DNA from: Niabella pedocola
GTDB lineage: Bacteria > Bacteroidota > Bacteroidia > Chitinophagales > Chitinophagaceae
NCBI RefSeq assembly: GCF_021044425.1
Contig: NZ_JAJNEC010000003.1
Span: 496,001 to 560,000, forward strand
Direction: 5' to 3'
Length of the DNA stretch: 64,000 bases
Each line of letters begins with the position of its first letter. Within the stretch, counting starts at the first letter, position 1. Positions 9,049 to 18,936 of the stretch are shown in pieces. Both the position numbers and the translations under genes were made by a program. Below the pieces are notes generated by a model. The model did not search any database, was not told the origin of the DNA, and saw only the letters and a program-made list of their open reading frames with translations.

Positions 9049-11757
9049 TTACTGTAAATTATAGGTAAACGCAAGATAATAGAGGCCCCCGATGCTGGGG
9101 TTGCCGATGGCATTGATGTAATACTGGTTCAGCAGGTTGTTGGCGCCCAGCTTCAACTGCGATTTGATGGCCGGTAGCCGGTACATAAGCGCCGCGTCCA
9201 CAATATGGGTGGGGTTAATGCGACCGGAGGCAAAATCGCCTTCAAAATCGATCTTGTCCTGCCAGCGCCAGCTTACATTAAATCCAAACAGGTCTTTCGG
9301 ACCAAAGCCGGAATTACTCAATCCCAGCAAGGCCCTGTACTTGGGCGAATTGAACGAGGCCCTGAAATTATCGGGCACGTCTTTGATCTCATCAGACGAA
9401 ATATTTCCGTTCACCGCAAAATTGGATGGCAGCCGCCAATCGATGCTCATACCCCAGCCAAAGGTTTTTACCTTTACATCGGAGTTCACCACTACCGAAA
9501 TGCCCCTGTATTTGGTAGGATCGCTTTGATCATAAAATTGCACCACATCCCTTCTCCCGATAAAATTTTCATACTGCCCGGTATATACATAGGCATCCAG
9601 CAGCACTTTATTTTGGATCAGTGCTTTATAGCCCAGTTCATAGCTGGCCACGCTTTCCGGTTTTATTTCTTTATACGTTACCGGTATCCTGTTGGCCGGG
9701 TTGGCGATGAATTCCGGTGCAGAATACCCGGGATTGTTGATCAGGTCATAGGACTCCCATATCACTCTATTTCCGCCAATCAGTGTACCGCTGCCCACTG
9801 TAAGATCGATCCACTGTTGCTGGGTACTGGGGAACCGGTAAGCCGTCTGGTACGACAAACGGATGTTATGATCCTTTGCCGGCTGGATCACTGCGGTGAT
9901 CCGGGGTGTAAATTTCCCTTTGAAGTATTCGTTCTTATCATACCTGCCCGAAGCGGTTAATTTTAAGCGGTCTTTAATGATCTCCTTTCCTACCTGCATA
10001 TAAGCGCCCAGCTCATTGATCTTAATGGGACCGTTCACTTCATGAAACAGGGTCTTTTCGCTGTTGAGCACAAACTGCCGCCAGTTGCCGCCTACCAGCA
10101 CATCCACCACATGGTTCAGCAAGGATGAAAAGTTATACTGACCTTCGGCCACATACAGGTCTGATTTATCCAGGAACAAACCTCCGTTCTTATAAATAGG
10201 TTTTAGGCGTACCGAATCCCACATGCGCTGGAATTCAGCAGAACCGGCTTCCGGCCGGCCCACGTCTGCCACCGTGCGGGCCTGGTTATGGGCATCCAGA
10301 TCGTTCATACCCGCCATTTTTGCATTCAGGTAAGCAAACCCATATTCCTGGTACCATTGGGTGCTGGGCTTCCACAGCTCGTTAAACTGACGGGCGGTGG
10401 CCGTAAGGTTATGCGATTCCCCGGCGTTTTCCTGGGTGGTATATGCGCGTGCAAACCAGTTGTCGGACCGCAGTTCAAACTTATATTGTGCAATCTTCAG
10501 ATCCTTTAACGAATACCGGTCGCTACCGGTATAAATGGTATTACCCGTTCCAAACTGTCCCATCAGGATGGCTTCCACTCTTGGGGTGATCTTATAATGC
10601 AGCGCTCCCGCCAGTTTGTAGTTGATGGTATTAGGATCGGCCAGTTCATCCTCCGTATAACCCGTTCTGGAAACCGGGATATTGCCCGGCAGCTGGTTGA
10701 TATAAGATTGCCAGAAGGGCACCTGGGAGCCAATGGCATTCAGCACCAGCGATCGTAAATTAATGGTGGTTTCATCGCCGTATACATTCACCCCGTCATA
10801 ATTGGGATCGGTTTCACGGGTACCATCCTTAATGGCCCCGTTGGTACCCACGCGGCCGTAGTTGCGGTAATCCCGCGCCAGCCAGTCCTTTGCATGGATA
10901 TATTCGGACGTGATCTTGTACGCAAATTTTTCGGATACCTTCTGCGCCCACCGCAGGGATAAATTGTAGTAGGGCGATGCGCTCCTCCATTTATTATCCA
11001 GGTTCATCACCCCGGTTTTTGCCTGAAAAGAAAGCCCCGTATAGTTGAAGGGGTTCTTACTGTTTACCAGCAAGGTACCGTTCATACCCCCGGAGCCGTA
11101 CAGTGCAGAAGAAGCACCGGGCAGCAGTTCCATACTCTCCACATCCAGTTCGCTCAGGCCCACCACACTTCCTACGGAAAAGTTAAGCGCCGGTGCCTGG
11201 TTGTCGATGCCATCTACCTGCTGGTTAAAACGGGTATTACCACTCCCCCCAAATCCCCTGGTGGTGGGTGAGGTAAAGGTAAGCGATGCGTTAACCACAT
11301 CCACCCCTTTCAGTTTGGAAATAATGTCGTAATAGCTGGCGGCCGGCGTGTTCTTGATCGCCGCAGCACTCACCCGTTCTATGGTAACGGGCGACTCGAT
11401 CAGCCGCTCTGCTGTTCTACTGGCCGAAACCACCACTTCCTGGCCGAGGGCGGTTCCCAGTACCAGGGAAACGGTCACCGGGTCATAGGAGTTTACCGTA
11501 AGCTCCTGTGTGGCAAATCCAACGGAACTTACGATCAGTTTTACCGGCAGCGATGATACCCGGATGGAAAAGCTACCGGCCGTATTGGTGTAGGTGCCGG
11601 ACACACTTCCCGCAACAATTACGGAGGCGGCATTGATTGCTTCCCCGGTTTCGCTGTTTTTGACGGATCCTGTAATCGTTCCTGTTTGGGTAAAGGCAAG
11701 GGTATAACAAAAACTAAACAGGCATACAAAGGTTGATAAGCGAATCGCGCGTCTCAT
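9049..11757 (-). CDS. TonB-dependent outer-membrane receptor with carboxypeptidase-like N-domain
   Basis: A 902-residue beta-barrel importer. A signal peptide (to about residue 24) is followed by a carboxypeptidase regulatory-like domain (GTITGSVKNSETGEAINAAS), a plug domain (about 110-240, with SRTAERLIESPVTIERVSA and ELLPGASSALYGSGGMNG) and a C-terminal barrel ending in aromatic YYLAFTYNLQ. It imports a bulky ligand across the outer membrane with energy from TonB. It is not of the SusC subtype, and no SusD gene is adjacent; the partner is the FAS1 lipoprotein 30 bases downstream. The ligand cannot be deduced. The ATG at 11757 gives a normal signal peptide. Confidence 0.93.
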   Translation of the reverse strand: MRRAIRLSTFVCLFSFCYTLAFTQTGTITGSVKNSETGEAINAASVIVAGSVSGTYTNTAGSFSIRVSSLPVKLIVSSVGFATQELTVNSYDPVTVSLVLGTALGQEVVVSASRTAERLIESPVTIERVSAAAIKNTPAASYYDIISKLKGVDVVNASLTFTSPTTRGFGGSGNTRFNQQVDGIDNQAPALNFSVGSVVGLSELDVESMELLPGASSALYGSGGMNGTLLVNSKNPFNYTGLSFQAKTGVMNLDNKWRSASPYYNLSLRWAQKVSEKFAYKITSEYIHAKDWLARDYRNYGRVGTNGAIKDGTRETDPNYDGVNVYGDETTINLRSLVLNAIGSQVPFWQSYINQLPGNIPVSRTGYTEDELADPNTINYKLAGALHYKITPRVEAILMGQFGTGNTIYTGSDRYSLKDLKIAQYKFELRSDNWFARAYTTQENAGESHNLTATARQFNELWKPSTQWYQEYGFAYLNAKMAGMNDLDAHNQARTVADVGRPEAGSAEFQRMWDSVRLKPIYKNGGLFLDKSDLYVAEGQYNFSSLLNHVVDVLVGGNWRQFVLNSEKTLFHEVNGPIKINELGAYMQVGKEIIKDRLKLTASGRYDKNEYFKGKFTPRITAVIQPAKDHNIRLSYQTAYRFPSTQQQWIDLTVGSGTLIGGNRVIWESYDLINNPGYSAPEFIANPANRIPVTYKEIKPESVASYELGYKALIQNKVLLDAYVYTGQYENFIGRRDVVQFYDQSDPTKYRGISVVVNSDVKVKTFGWGMSIDWRLPSNFAVNGNISSDEIKDVPDNFRASFNSPKYRALLGLSNSGFGPKDLFGFNVSWRWQDKIDFEGDFASGRINPTHIVDAALMYRLPAIKSQLKLGANNLLNQYYINAIGNPSIGGLYYLAFTYNLQ

Positions 11758-11891
11758 AAATTTTAAGTGGTTTAGTGATTTTGAATGTTAAAATAACACT
11801 TGTTAGTCGTAATTAAAAATTTAATTTTCAACATAAAAGGATTCCCCGGAAATTTTTTACGACCGGAAGCCGTTCATATTCAAAGGCTGAT

Positions 11892-11899
11892 TATTTTCG
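11892..11899 (+). promoter_or_regulatory. -7-like box four bases before the purC start codon
   Basis: TATTTTCG differs from TAnnTTTG at one position and ends four bases before the ATG at 11904. If used, transcription would start at or near the start codon, giving a nearly leaderless messenger. No good TTG is seen at the -33 distance. Confidence 0.35.
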
Positions 11900-11903
11900 C
11901 AAC

Positions 11904-12824
11904 ATGTCAAACTTTAATTTTCCAGGCCAAACCGCCTTTTATAAGGGTAAAGTACGGGATGTGTATACCATTAACGACGACCGGTTGGTGATGATCGCCT
12001 CCGACCGTATTTCTGCTTTTGATGTGATCCTGCCCCGCCCCATTCCTTTTAAGGGACAGGTGCTGAACCAGATTGCGGCGTATATGCTCCATGCCACCCG
12101 CGATATTTGTGCAAACTGGCTGCAGCAGGTGCCAGCGCCCAATGCCTCCATCGGTATCAAATGCATTCCCTTTAAAATTGAAATGGTGGTGCGCGGACAT
12201 TTAACCGGCCATGCCTGGAGAACCTATGAATCCGGGAAACGAGAATTATGCGGCGTGCCGCTGCCCGAAGGCATGCGTGAAAATGAAGCCTTTCCCAGTC
12301 CCATCATCACCCCCAGCACCAAGGCCGATGAAGGGCACGATGAAGACATCAGCAAGGAAGCCATTATTGCGCAGGGACTCGCTTCCGAAAGCGAATGGAA
12401 GGAACTGGAACGCCTGGCTCTGGCCCTTTTTAACCGCGGACAGGAACTGGCTGCCAAACAGGGATTGATCCTGGTAGATACGAAATATGAATTTGGCAAG
12501 AAGGACGATGCCATTATCCTGATGGATGAGATCCACACCCCCGACAGCTCCCGGTACTTTTATGCCGATGGTTTTGAGGAGCGCCTGGCTGCCGGCGAAA
12601 AACAAAAACAGCTCAGTAAGGAATTTGTGCGGGAATGGCTGATCGCCAATAATTTTATGGGCAAGGAAGGCCAAACGGTTCCGGAAATGAGCGATGAATG
12701 GATCCAAACCATTTCCAACCGCTATATTGAATTATATGAAAAAGTAATTGGCAGCGCATTTCAGCCGGAGCCCGTAAATGATGAGGAGCTCTACCGCCGC
12801 ATTGTAGCAGCCCTGGAAGTATAA
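11904..12824 (+). CDS. purC: Phosphoribosylaminoimidazole-succinocarboxamide synthase (SAICAR synthase)
   Basis: A 306-residue cytoplasmic ligase of purine synthesis that joins CAIR and aspartate with ATP. The opening [19 protein letters not shown] and the [13 protein letters not shown] segment form the ATP-binding part; [18 protein letters not shown] and LVDTKYEFG are further family signatures. At about 300 residues it belongs to the longer eukaryote/Bacteroidota-like form. It stands alone between a divergent receptor gene and a convergent lipoprotein gene, with its own terminator. purM is in this window at 37062, so purine genes are dispersed. Confidence 0.95.
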   Translation: MSNFNFPGQTAFYKGKVRDVYTINDDRLVMIASDRISAFDVILPRPIPFKGQVLNQIAAYMLHATRDICANWLQQVPAPNASIGIKCIPFKIEMVVRGHLTGHAWRTYESGKRELCGVPLPEGMRENEAFPSPIITPSTKADEGHDEDISKEAIIAQGLASESEWKELERLALALFNRGQELAAKQGLILVDTKYEFGKKDDAIILMDEIHTPDSSRYFYADGFEERLAAGEKQKQLSKEFVREWLIANNFMGKEGQTVPEMSDEWIQTISNRYIELYEKVIGSAFQPEPVNDEELYRRIVAALEV

Positions 12825-12854
12825 AAGGAAGCATCTGCTTTTATGGTAGATATG

Positions 12855-12887
12855 GCCATCCGCAGCAAATAGCGGATGGCTTTTTTT
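12855..12887. terminator. Terminator after purC
   Basis: GCCATCCGC (12855-12863) pairs with GCGGATGGC (12872-12880) around an 8-base loop, followed by seven T (12881-12887). It abuts the stop of the convergent TlpA-like gene at 12889. For that strand the U-run is missing, so it mainly serves purC. Confidence 0.9.
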
Positions 12888-12888
12888 A

Positions 12889-13812
12889 TCAATGACCCGG
12901 CAAACGACCGGCAGCGCGCTTCAAAAACGGCTTTAATTGATCAATGGAGCTCACTACTTTTAAGATTTTTCCATCCGGGCCAATAAGGATATGGGTTGGA
13001 TATGAATTAATATGTAGTTTATCAACCATAAACGGCCCCGTTTCCGGGATAACTGCATACCGGAGCGCACGTGTTTTTAAAAAGGCCTCAAGCTCCTTTT
13101 TTTTGTCAATTGCCAGGCTCACAAACAGTACATCTTTCCGGTCCTTATACGCATCCACCAGGGCATTGCAATCGGGGAACTCCTGTACGCAGGCCACGCA
13201 ATGGATAAACCAGCATTTTAATACAAGTAGCTTCCCCTTCACAGCTTCATTTGTATAAGACTGTCCGTTCAGATCCGTAAACCGGAATTCCGGTAACAGG
13301 GCTCCTTCCATCTGAAAATTTTTCATCTCAATAGAAGCCAGTTGTGCTGCGGTTGACCGGATATTATCAAGGTGCCGGCCGGGTTTGTATAATTTGTATA
13401 CCGGCATTCCCTGCACGAGCCGGATCCTGAAGGCAATTACATCTTCCGTTATTAACTGGTGCAGGAACGTTCGTTTATCAATGCGATTGGAATCTGCATC
13501 CAGACCGATAAAATCCTGCGATAGCGGCACCTTGTCATAGGTATACGCATACCACCTGTCATAGTCCTTCAGTATTTCCTCCGGATGAATGGTGTAATTT
13601 TCATCCGGTGCTGTTGCAAGCATATCTCCTTTTGCAACGGCAGCCGGTTGGCGATCCTCATAATGGCAAGATAAAAGGCTCCAGCAAAAAATGAACGCCC
13701 AATACCGGTTGCGGCAATAACCGGGTAAAAATTGCTTTTGGGGTATCCGTGCGTACCGCAACCGAAAAAGTCTGTAATACCCGGTACAATGAAGGAGTAG
13801 CTTCTTATTCAT
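12889..13812 (-). CDS. TlpA-like thioredoxin-fold lipoprotein
   Basis: A 307-residue protein with a C-terminal thioredoxin-like domain of the AhpC/TSA-TlpA type. The redox motif is C205-V-A-C208 inside CWFIHCVACVQEFP, after the usual FTDLNGQSYTNEAVKGK strand, and the cis-proline loop is SYPTHILIGPDGKI. A hydrophobic segment ending LLSC (C49) looks like a lipobox, though the n-region before it is unusually long and basic, so the true start could be further in. It probably reduces disulfides outside the cytoplasmic membrane. Its ATG overlaps the end of the upstream DNA glycosylase gene by 8 bases, implying coupled translation. Confidence 0.72.
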   Translation of the reverse strand: MNKKLLLHCTGYYRLFRLRYARIPQKQFLPGYCRNRYWAFIFCWSLLSCHYEDRQPAAVAKGDMLATAPDENYTIHPEEILKDYDRWYAYTYDKVPLSQDFIGLDADSNRIDKRTFLHQLITEDVIAFRIRLVQGMPVYKLYKPGRHLDNIRSTAAQLASIEMKNFQMEGALLPEFRFTDLNGQSYTNEAVKGKLLVLKCWFIHCVACVQEFPDCNALVDAYKDRKDVLFVSLAIDKKKELEAFLKTRALRYAVIPETGPFMVDKLHINSYPTHILIGPDGKILKVVSSIDQLKPFLKRAAGRLPGH

Positions 13813-14518
13813 CAATCTTCTTTTTTGTTACCACTTTTCCCAGCTCCCGGATATATTTATCAATATACCATGGTTTATCTTTCGACCGGTATTGTTCTAT
13901 ATACCGGGGATGCTCCAGCACCGTTGCCCGTTCAAACAACTTCGCCCTGTCATTCAGCTTACGGATAAATGCCGCATTTTTCTTTCCCAGGATAAACACT
14001 TCGGAGGTATCCAATCCCATGCTGATGTGCTTTTTCAGGGATGCAATCATAAACGGCGTTACCATTTCAAAAAGCTGCGGATCATCATAATAGTTTGCAT
14101 TTACCCATTTTCCATCCGTTGTGCTGCGGATAATGGCCAGCGGAAACGGGGAATTGATGTAAAACGCGCGGTAAAAAGAAGCCGGCCCACCCCAGGCCGT
14201 AATCATATCATACATAAATACGGAAGATACCTCGTGCGTATAGGCCGATTGCATACGGATGCCGCAAACCTGCTCCAGCCGCTTGGTATCTGTAAAAGGC
14301 ACGCCCGTAACGCCGGCCCCATGACGGCTGGGGTTAATGCCGATCAAAAATTTCCGTTGCCGGGTATCTTTATAATACTTGTTATAAAAGGTCCGCATTA
14401 CCTGCAGGGTTTCCGGATTATCCAGGTAGGGGTTCATCACCCGGAACCCATCCGGCAGCTCCCCCGTATAGTGTAACCGGCTGTTAAAATCGATCACCTT
14501 GTCTGCAAATGTTTTCAT
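13805..14518 (-). CDS. SMUG2-type uracil-DNA glycosylase (DUF4918 family)
   Basis: A 237-residue protein of the uracil-DNA glycosylase superfamily. Motif 1 is seen as FLIGINPSRHGAGVTGVPFTD (G60-INP; the activating-water region), close to the GMNPG motif of SMUG1, and motif 2 as LEHPRYI with H203. The family I recall, SMUG2, was described from Pedobacter and removes deaminated bases. I start at the ATG 14518 (MKTFADKVIDFN), since a TTG 81 bases upstream would add a tail without family character. The TlpA-like gene begins inside its last codons, so the two are cotranscribed although no functional link is evident. Confidence 0.8.
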   Translation of the reverse strand: MKTFADKVIDFNSRLHYTGELPDGFRVMNPYLDNPETLQVMRTFYNKYYKDTRQRKFLIGINPSRHGAGVTGVPFTDTKRLEQVCGIRMQSAYTHEVSSVFMYDMITAWGGPASFYRAFYINSPFPLAIIRSTTDGKWVNANYYDDPQLFEMVTPFMIASLKKHISMGLDTSEVFILGKKNAAFIRKLNDRAKLFERATVLEHPRYIEQYRSKDKPWYIDKYIRELGKVVTKKKIDE

Positions 14519-14653
14519 CACTGCTAAAGCTATAAAATAATCCGGTGCAGATTGGTTTAATTTTTCCAGACCGGAAGCGGTTTGCCGCTTCCTCCGCAAT
14601 ACCCCCTTTGCATTTCAGCAGCAGTAAATTTTTACAATGATCGCTCGCTCTAA

Positions 14654-17600
14654 TTATTGGTACCCGATAAACTTCTGCTCTGCTTTTATAATTTTTTCAA
14701 AAAAAGAGCGCAACCCTTCATAGTCTTCCGGTGCATAAAACTGCTGCCGGCTATTGGTAAATGTACGGTTAACCTGCAGTTTACCGGGCGCCATCAATTT
14801 AAACTGCAGCGTATACTGCAGGTCCTTAAACGACAAAGACACTGAAGCTGGCGGCGTTGTAAACTTCGTGCCCTGCGGTGCAAAAACGGTTACCCGGGTT
14901 TCATAAACATCTGTATTTTCATAACTCCAGTATTCCACCGGCTGCGTTCTTTTCTCCGCCGGAAATTTATCCATCGTTGCTACCACATCATGATAATTAA
15001 TTTTAAAGGCATTCATCGGGCCTATTTCAGAAACCTGGTCTTTAACCACATAAGAGAACTGGTATTGTACAGAATCTGTTAGCGCATCCAACCCGGAAAA
15101 CCGGAGGTCCTTCAGTTTTAAAGCCGTGGAATAGCCCCCTGCCAGAGCTTCCTCCATATCCTTCATCCGCTTCTCCTCATCACTGTGCCGGTAATTTGCG
15201 CGCGTGGCTGATGCCAGGTGCCCTGTTTTAACCAGGTTGTTGGAATACTGCAGATCGGATCCCTGTGGCCGGATCTCTATCATCCGGAGAATTTTATCCC
15301 TGGACCGGTTGGGGGTATGCAGGTAGGTAACGCCGGCACCGGATACCGCCGGGTTGCGTGGAATATCCAGCATCAGCGCACCGCTAAGACTATTGGGCAA
15401 TGCCGCAAAGGGCAGATTATTGTCCGTGAGCTCAATAAAATACTCCTTATTATCCAGCGTGGCTTTGGCAATGCAATGGTTAAAATCCATTGCAGGCAGC
15501 AGCATACTTTTTGTACCGTTATTACGTGTATTGATCAATACCATATTAGCCGCTATCCCCGCTTTATGACATAGGGCTACAAAGAGCCGCGACAGATCCT
15601 TACAATCACCCAGCTGTGTATTGAGCGTAACAGAGGGCTTTTGCGGCACGTAACCGCTTTGCCGGAACGCTACAGAGCTGTAATGAATGCTATTTTCAAT
15701 ATAATTATAAATACGCCGCGCTTTTTCAAACTGGCTTTCCGGTTTGGCACCGGCAGGGAATAATGTATTAAATACATCCGTTACCTCCTGCTCCGGTTCA
15801 TTATAGTTGACTACATCCGCATACCAGGAAACAATTTTATCCCAACCACCAATGGTAGATACATGCAGCACATTTGCAACATCCACCATTTCCGGCATCA
15901 TTGGTTCGTCTTTTTCGGGAGCGGAGTGCAATACCTCCCAGGAATACCGGGTAAAATGCTCCACCTGACTAACCTGTGGCCGGATGCTATCCTTGCTAAA
16001 ACGGAATCCGATGGGGGCATTTTGCGGGGTCAGCAAGGTATACCGCGATGCATAGCAATAAACACCCGCTGTAAAAAAGTACTGGTCGGCAAAATCTTTT
16101 GCAAAATGTCCATTCGCAAAGGTGCGCAACCGGTACCGGATAAACACCACGTCCCCCGGTTCCAGGTTGGTAAATACAATATCACCCTCTTTTTTATCGC
16201 CCTGCACCCGCTTGTCTTTTTTGATCACTTCGGCCTTTTCTATAAGCAGGGACTGATTATTGTCATAATTCAACGATACCTCTTTATACCGTTCAATGCC
16301 CTTTTCATTCACAATCCTGACCATGGAGGTGGTGTACTGTTCGTTGCCTCCATCCGGGTATAAGATCACATCCCGCTGATCCAGTAAGAAATAATATCCC
16401 GCTTTTTCCTTGTCTGCGCCCTTATAATCATCGCTGCTGATGATTTTATCTTCATCAACGGTGGGCAGCAGTTTATAAGCTTCGTTCTTACCCTCCAGTT
16501 TTCTTACCGTATTGATCAGCTCATATTGGTTGGCATTGTACTTTAGCGCCGTATGATACGCTTCCAGCGCCCCGGCTGTTTCATTTTTTTGTTGGCGGAT
16601 GTCGCCCAGCAATTTCCAGTAAACATCATAATAAGGGCAAATGGCCAGGGCTCCAAGGGTATATTTTTCAGCCTTGTCATATTGTTTTTCTCTTAGAAAA
16701 AATTCAGACAGGGTAATATAATACTGGGGAACATGCGGAAACACTTTTATCTGTTCTTCCAGCAATGCCTGATGTTCCTTTTTCTTACCATTGTCCAGCA
16801 GTGCCTGCAGGTATGCATAAAGTACATTGTAATTGTAGTTGTTCTTTAAAAAAGACTGGTAGGTGTCCAGCAGCACCTCAGGAGATTTTCCGGTTAATTT
16901 TCTCAGTTTATAAATGGCCGATGGCATACTGGGGTCATCCGGGTAACGTTGCGCTATCTTTTCAGCAATGCTTACGATCTCCTCTATTTTTTGCTCCTTC
17001 GACTTTAGCAGAAAATAATACCCGTCGGTATATTCGTTCTCCCCGTATAGTTGTATATACCGGTTCCGCTTCTGTTCCAGTTCCGTATATTTTTCGTTTT
17101 TACTCAATTGCTGCATAGACAGGGTCATGGCATATGCGCTGTTACTATCCAGCCGCGTTATGCGTTCATTCTCGGTTTCAACCAATGCATTATTGCCTTC
17201 ATCCGAAAGAATATTGATGTATACCGATCTTAACAGCGAATTACCAGGCGCTTTTGCCAGCGCCTGCGCCATCACCTGTTTGGCCCCTTCCGTTTTTTTA
17301 CTGCGTAAATAACATTGGGCAAGCAGCACATAATTCAGCAGGTCTGCAGAATCCTTTGCCAGGCGGTTTTCAAAATACTGCTCTGCAAAATGCGGTAATA
17401 ATGCCGGCAGCGGTGCGGCGGCATCCGGTTTGTTATATGCCTTATATACCGGAGAGCCCTTCAGGTTTACCGGCTTTTCATCCGCATCCAGGAACCGGAG
17501 CGTAAAATTGGGATAGTTATTATTGGTATACCCCAGCTGCACCAATAGCCGGTTGGTTCCTTTTTTAAGCACCGTTTTGGTCCGGTAGGCATCAAAATCC

Positions 17601-18415
17601 GTAAACCGTTCCCGGGGTTCGGAGATCATTAGCTGATCGTTGAGCCAGAGTTTTAGATTGCCGGAAAATCCTATAGCCAGTGTAACGGCTTTTTCTTCGG
17701 GCACATCCACAAAGGTTTGGGTGTATACGATGCCGGTGGTAACCGGTATTACAAAAGTGGGCGTAATCCAGCCGTCGGGGTTTTCAAATGCAGGAGTGAA
17801 CCACTTGATGGCATTGCCGGAGGCATCTTTAAAAACAGCTTCCGGTTGAGGATGCTTCAACGGATCGTATGCATTATAAAAACCGCTGCCGGAAAGGTTT
17901 TCAAAAGCCCCCGCGTACTGCCAATTGCGTATGGCGCCAACAGACGGTTCCTGCGGCGCGCCGGTAGCAAGCTTACCGGCCAGGATTTCATTGGAGGCCT
18001 GCAGGTAACTGGCGGAGGTTTGCATTAAGACGGGCGCTTGGGTATCCCCGGCAAGTTTCTGCAGCAATGCGAGCTGATGCGGTTTTCTTTTAACCGCGTA
18101 AGGCCCTGCAACCGCCGGATTAAACCACAGGGCATAGATATAAGGATACGGATCTTCCATTTGTGTATAAACAGAATCCGCAAACCGCGTCATTCCCGCA
18201 TTACTGTTAAACGACTGAAGCAGCAGGTTGGTAATAAATGCCTGCCCGCGGGTACCGGCATCCTTTTGCGCCTCCTTTAAAAAGCCCGTGGCCGATGCCC
18301 GGTCGTTGTTATTCAGCGCCGTCCAGGCTTTTTGATAATTGCTTTGGGAAAAACTAGTTATACCGGTAATTACGCATACAATAAGCAGCAGCTGTTTTTT
18401 CATTATTTTAGTCAT
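14654..18415 (-). CDS. Giant DUF3857/transglutaminase-core protein with TPR-like region
   Basis: A 1253-residue secreted protein. The signal peptide (KKQLLLIVCVITGITSFSQ) could be read from the ATG at 18415 or the one at 18403. Residues to about 330 contain beta-rich sequence; about 340-640 are helical TPR-like repeats (AKAPGNSLLRSVYINIL, YDKAEKYTLGALAICPYYD). A DUF3857 domain follows at about 660-850, and a transglutaminase core with cysteine in QLGDCKDLSRLF, histidine in DFNHCIAKA and aspartate in FIELTDNNLP, then a C-terminal beta region. The triad looks intact. Role is unknown; such proteins are periplasmic or surface-exposed and may cleave or crosslink peptides. It is a monocistronic unit. 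Confidence 0.82.
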   Translation of the reverse strand: MTKIMKKQLLLIVCVITGITSFSQSNYQKAWTALNNNDRASATGFLKEAQKDAGTRGQAFITNLLLQSFNSNAGMTRFADSVYTQMEDPYPYIYALWFNPAVAGPYAVKRKPHQLALLQKLAGDTQAPVLMQTSASYLQASNEILAGKLATGAPQEPSVGAIRNWQYAGAFENLSGSGFYNAYDPLKHPQPEAVFKDASGNAIKWFTPAFENPDGWITPTFVIPVTTGIVYTQTFVDVPEEKAVTLAIGFSGNLKLWLNDQLMISEPRERFTDFDAYRTKTVLKKGTNRLLVQLGYTNNNYPNFTLRFLDADEKPVNLKGSPVYKAYNKPDAAAPLPALLPHFAEQYFENRLAKDSADLLNYVLLAQCYLRSKKTEGAKQVMAQALAKAPGNSLLRSVYINILSDEGNNALVETENERITRLDSNSAYAMTLSMQQLSKNEKYTELEQKRNRYIQLYGENEYTDGYYFLLKSKEQKIEEIVSIAEKIAQRYPDDPSMPSAIYKLRKLTGKSPEVLLDTYQSFLKNNYNYNVLYAYLQALLDNGKKKEHQALLEEQIKVFPHVPQYYITLSEFFLREKQYDKAEKYTLGALAICPYYDVYWKLLGDIRQQKNETAGALEAYHTALKYNANQYELINTVRKLEGKNEAYKLLPTVDEDKIISSDDYKGADKEKAGYYFLLDQRDVILYPDGGNEQYTTSMVRIVNEKGIERYKEVSLNYDNNQSLLIEKAEVIKKDKRVQGDKKEGDIVFTNLEPGDVVFIRYRLRTFANGHFAKDFADQYFFTAGVYCYASRYTLLTPQNAPIGFRFSKDSIRPQVSQVEHFTRYSWEVLHSAPEKDEPMMPEMVDVANVLHVSTIGGWDKIVSWYADVVNYNEPEQEVTDVFNTLFPAGAKPESQFEKARRIYNYIENSIHYSSVAFRQSGYVPQKPSVTLNTQLGDCKDLSRLFVALCHKAGIAANMVLINTRNNGTKSMLLPAMDFNHCIAKATLDNKEYFIELTDNNLPFAALPNSLSGALMLDIPRNPAVSGAGVTYLHTPNRSRDKILRMIEIRPQGSDLQYSNNLVKTGHLASATRANYRHSDEEKRMKDMEEALAGGYSTALKLKDLRFSGLDALTDSVQYQFSYVVKDQVSEIGPMNAFKINYHDVVATMDKFPAEKRTQPVEYWSYENTDVYETRVTVFAPQGTKFTTPPASVSLSFKDLQYTLQFKLMAPGKLQVNRTFTNSRQQFYAPEDYEGLRSFFEKIIKAEQKFIGYQ

Positions 18416-18936
18416 TTTCAACAAAAGGAAGGATTGTGTTTTACAGGTTATTCCTTAAAAACCGCAACAATATAGGGAATTATTTGATCGCCGACCGCAT
18501 AAAATATGTAACAGGAGCGCTATCAGCCGGCATAGCTTCGCTCCGGGAATATTACCCCGCCAATAATCCGTTAGCCGTCAGCAAATTACACATTAACCAT
18601 TCACTGGTCGTCATCTCTTCCGGCAAGCACGGTTCGCCCCGTACCGGCAGCCCAACGCCATACACCGCTATCAGCTGCGCGGCAAACCCCTCTGACGGCT
18701 ATTTTAAGTATCTTTAAGCATCGGTAGTTTTTTAAGAAAATGCTTTACCCGGTCTTCATGTTGTTTAACCCCCCATACCATCCATATGCATAAACCGGTT
18801 TTTATACCGGGCGGCGCCAACCGCAGCCATCAGCGGAAGGACGATTCGCTTATTGTGGGGGCAGATATAACCGAACTCCTATCATCAAAAGCAGCAGCCG
18901 GTTTAAACCCGTTCATTCATTATTATTTATGTATCT
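18416..18936. other. Gene-free stretch of about 520 bases
   Basis: Short open frames exist (for example 18436-18717 on the plus strand), but their compositions are not protein-like and none has a recognisable motif. No tRNA or strong hairpin is apparent. It may be decayed sequence; I see nothing I can name. Confidence 0.5.

Noticed and set aside
18436..18717. 93-codon frame upstream of the methyltransferase
   Set aside because: Composition not protein-like and no motif or start context.
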